Source: Burhinus oedicnemus (Eukaryota > Chordata > Aves > Charadriiformes > Burhinidae). From it: DNA of 64,000 nt. The translations under genes were made by a program, and so were the position numbers. Shown here piece by piece: positions 55,983 through 64,000 of this stretch (position 1 is its first letter; each line of letters opens with the position of its first letter). Under the pieces are notes generated by a model. It searched no databases. It saw only the letters and a list, made by a program, of their open reading frames with translations, and was not told the origin of the DNA. The stretch covers positions 430,135 to 494,134 of the forward strand of contig VFFE01007633.1 of the NCBI GenBank assembly GCA_008921705.1, in the 5' to 3' direction.

Positions 55983-56646
55983 TACCAAAGGTCTTGGGAG
56001 TCTGGGGAGGACCCTGCTGACTGGTAGCTAGACAATATTATTTCAGTCTACAAAAGGGTGTGAGGGAAGACCCAGGGAACTACAGACCTGTTAGTCTAAC
56101 CTCAGTTCCTGGAAAAATTACAAAGATTATACTGGGTACTATTGAAAGGCATTTAAAGAATAATGCAACTATCAGGCACAGTCAACATGGGTTCACAAAA
56201 GGAAAGTCCTGTTTAGCTGATTTGATATCCTTCTATGACAAGGTCACCCATCTAGTGGATGAAGGGAAGGTGGTAGATGTAGTTTTTCTGCATTTTAGTA
56301 AGGCTTTTGATACTGTCCCTCACAGCATCCTTCTGGACAAGTTGTCCAGCTGTGGGATGAGTGGGTTCACGGTGCACTGCGTGAAGAACTGGCTGAATGG
56401 CAGAGCTCAAAGGGTTGTAGTGAATGGGGCTGCATCTGGCTGGCAACCGGTCACTAGCAGTGTTCCTCAGGGTTCAATTCTAGGGCCAGTTCTGTTTACT
56501 AACGATCTGCTTTAACTTTTGGTCCACCCTGAAGTGGTCAGGCAGTTGGACTAGGTGATCATTGTAGGTCCCTTCCAACTGACAATATTCTATTCTATTC
56601 TATTCTATTCTATTCTATTCTATTCTATTCTATTCTATTCTATTCT
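55983..56646 (+). mobile_element. CR1 LINE with RT core joined directly to 3' end
   Basis: Contains an open 151-codon stretch (56060-56515) of reverse transcriptase: NYRPVSLTS, QHGFTKGKSCLADL, FSKAFDTVPHS (motif A) and VPQGSILGP (motif B). After NDLL the frame stops and the sequence jumps straight to the CR1 3' end (GGTCAGGCAGTTGGACTAGG, GGTCCCTTCCAACTG), so the catalytic YADD box, thumb and the rest of ORF2 are missing. It ends in an expanded ATTCT array. The copy is inactive. Confidence 0.9.
56586..56646. repeat. (TATTC)12 microsatellite at CR1 tail
   Basis: Twelve perfect pentamers directly at the 3' terminus of the CR1 copy. The array seems to have grown from the CR1 tail, which normally ends in a few ATTCT-type units. 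Confidence 0.95.
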
Positions 56647-58423
56647 AAAAATCAAGGAAGTTTTTGAATGGATTGCAGAGATAGTTATTTCAGCAGTGAC
56701 ATTTCTTACAAATCAGAGTGGGTTTGTGATAGAGCATTCTTATTTGTGTTCTAACATTAAATATATTTGAAAAACTATCTCAATTTACTTCTCCATGACA
56801 AAGTTACCAGCATGTTTTGCATACTTTTTTATTAAATATAAATCCATATTACTCTTATGATCCATTCATACTAAAAATACACTATTTATTAAAAAGGAAA
56901 AGTAGTCAAACTTTTCCACTTTGTCCGTTTGACACCCGTATGTGTACAGATAATAGTGTTGGTTTTCCCCTCCTTCTTAACTTGTATTCCAATTTTTCTT
57001 CTTTCCTTTTTTTTTTTCAGTTTTCTAAAAATATTTACAATCTACACCTTTAAAAGGCCTTATATCATGATCAGTCAGAAGATGAATGAGTTTCCAAGAA
57101 TATTCTCCAACGTCACATAGTTTTGTAACAGGTAGTGTAAAAAACCTGGAAAGCTATGACATAACGTTTTCTTTCAGATTTCAAAGGAAGAGTTCTGTCT
57201 GGAGAATTTAAGAACTTCTAGCACAGAATATCAAATTTAGGAAAGATTTAGGCAGTCCAGTCTGTATTACTGGACTGCAATTATTTATAAAATGTACTAG
57301 AACTATATCATAAACTGCAAATTCCATTATATTGCTCATACTTGTATTCCTTAAAATAGAACTCACAATCAAACCTGAATACTGAGTAACTAAAAGTTTC
57401 TTTCATCTTACTTGAAATGGAGCATTTGAGCTGATTATTTAAGCAGTCCACAGAAATATGCTGCTTAACATACCTACCATGTGACATTTTCAAGAGTGTA
57501 ATTAGTGGAGAACTATTCTCATCCCTTAATGCTATTTGACCAGCTACCTGAAGAACAGAATTATCATATTCTTGATTATACAGTATCAAGTACCTTAAGC
57601 TTTTATTCTTTAATTTCTTGTGTATCAATATTTTATGAGAAAACACATGGCAGTCATTCAATGAAATAAACTGGGTTTGTTTTGGTTGGTGTAAATATTA
57701 CACAACAAAATTCTGAATGTGTCATCATCTCTTCCTAAAAGAATCAAAATTGATCACCATCCCATGAAGTCAACGACAATGTTACCATCCTTAGCTTAAA
57801 AATCACACTTAGGACAGAGAATCAAAAAAAGAAAAAATTTTGCATTTGCTTCCACAGATACAGTAGGCAAGATGAGTATGTAGGCCTGATTCAAATAGAA
57901 ATGATAAATTGAACACATGAGTATGACTATATCCCTGAACTTCAATTTGTGTTAAAAATCTATGCAACAAATATAGGTTGATGATGGAACACTGAGTTAA
58001 TAAACCTTTTGTAAAATTATGAGGTGACATTATCTAGACATCTTTTATCTCTTGATTAAGTAGACCAATTTTTTTATTCTGATCTATGCCCTCCAAGCAA
58101 AGCATATTTAGCCTGTATTTGTAAAAACCTTTAAGAACTGACGTACAGAGTTTCCACTACAGTTCAAGTCTCCACGATAAGTACAACAACGTAAATCAAG
58201 CATTTCTACAGAAAATTTTGCTGCACAGGAATATATTCGATACCAAAAGTGCCATATACCTTATTATTTTCTTTTACATTATTTGGAAGCAATGATATAG
58301 CACATATTAGATTTATGCTCCAGGACTTAGCCAGAGAATATAATTAGAAGCTTTAAGAAGTGATAAATGATGCCATTTTTAGGTGTGACATTTAAAATCC
58401 TGTTAAACAGAGGCATTCTTCTA

Positions 58424-64000
<5,577 letters not shown>

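Noticed and set aside
56060..56515. Potentially active reverse transcriptase
   Set aside because: The open stretch ends before the catalytic YADD box and lacks the rest of ORF2; it is a dead CR1 fragment.
57308..57661. 117-codon minus-strand frame
   Set aside because: Composition follows the AT-rich intron; no domain recognised, and exons 2 and 3 already join exactly without it.

Overview
The window is a stretch of bird nuclear genome. It is AT-rich and intron-dominated, with one multi-exon gene on the minus strand and many CR1 LINE fragments that carry the avian 3' terminal octamer repeat (ATTCTATG-type). Three LTR-like elements of avian endogenous retrovirus type are also present. The species cannot be named from the sequence. 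No rRNA, tRNA, CRISPR array or prokaryotic gene is visible.

The gene is a CUB and Sushi multiple domains gene, best matched to CSMD1. Fourteen consecutive internal coding exons can be placed to the base, running from 61676 (transcript-upstream) down to 694. Every junction keeps frame, and the exons sum to 1,878 nt (626 codons). In order they encode Sushi, CUB, Sushi, CUB, Sushi, CUB, Sushi and the first part of another CUB. By comparison with my recollection of the human protein these are roughly Sushi 8 to 11 and CUB 9 to 12. No start codon, signal peptide, membrane segment or stop codon of the gene lies here; both ends continue outside. The product is a very large type I membrane protein, linked in the literature to neural development and complement control.

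Layout on + coordinates: exon 14 (694-810), exon 13 (2935-3004) and exon 12 (8496-8614); an 11.3-kb intron holding the only assembly gap (9821-9840), a C18 run and a multi-CCAAT LTR-like block; exon 11 (19918-20022); a 7.5-kb intron with two abutting CR1 pieces (21463-22460), a GC-rich island (about 25022-25415) and a solo-LTR-like element (about 26152-26733); exons 10, 9 and 8 (27565-29716); an 8.7-kb intron with a degenerate GC-rich repeat (32.5-33.1 kb) and an old CR1 (37.5-38.3 kb); exons 7, 6 and 5 (38419-43996) with two old antisense CR1 remnants between 6 and 5; a 7.9-kb intron with a short solo LTR (45357-45624), a 22-bp inverted repeat and two CR1 copies; exons 4, 3, 2 and 1 (51862-61676) with two more CR1 copies.

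Most notable: the intron after exon 9 must use a GC-AG splice pair, because the nearby GT alternative breaks frame. A 268-bp solo LTR keeps a perfect 6-bp target duplication and a compact CCAAT/TATA/polyA layout. Two CR1 copies have lost the middle of the element, joining the reverse-transcriptase region directly to the 3' end. A 22-bp inverted repeat with extended arms may be a palindromic mobile element. I did not find convincing evidence of a new gene system.
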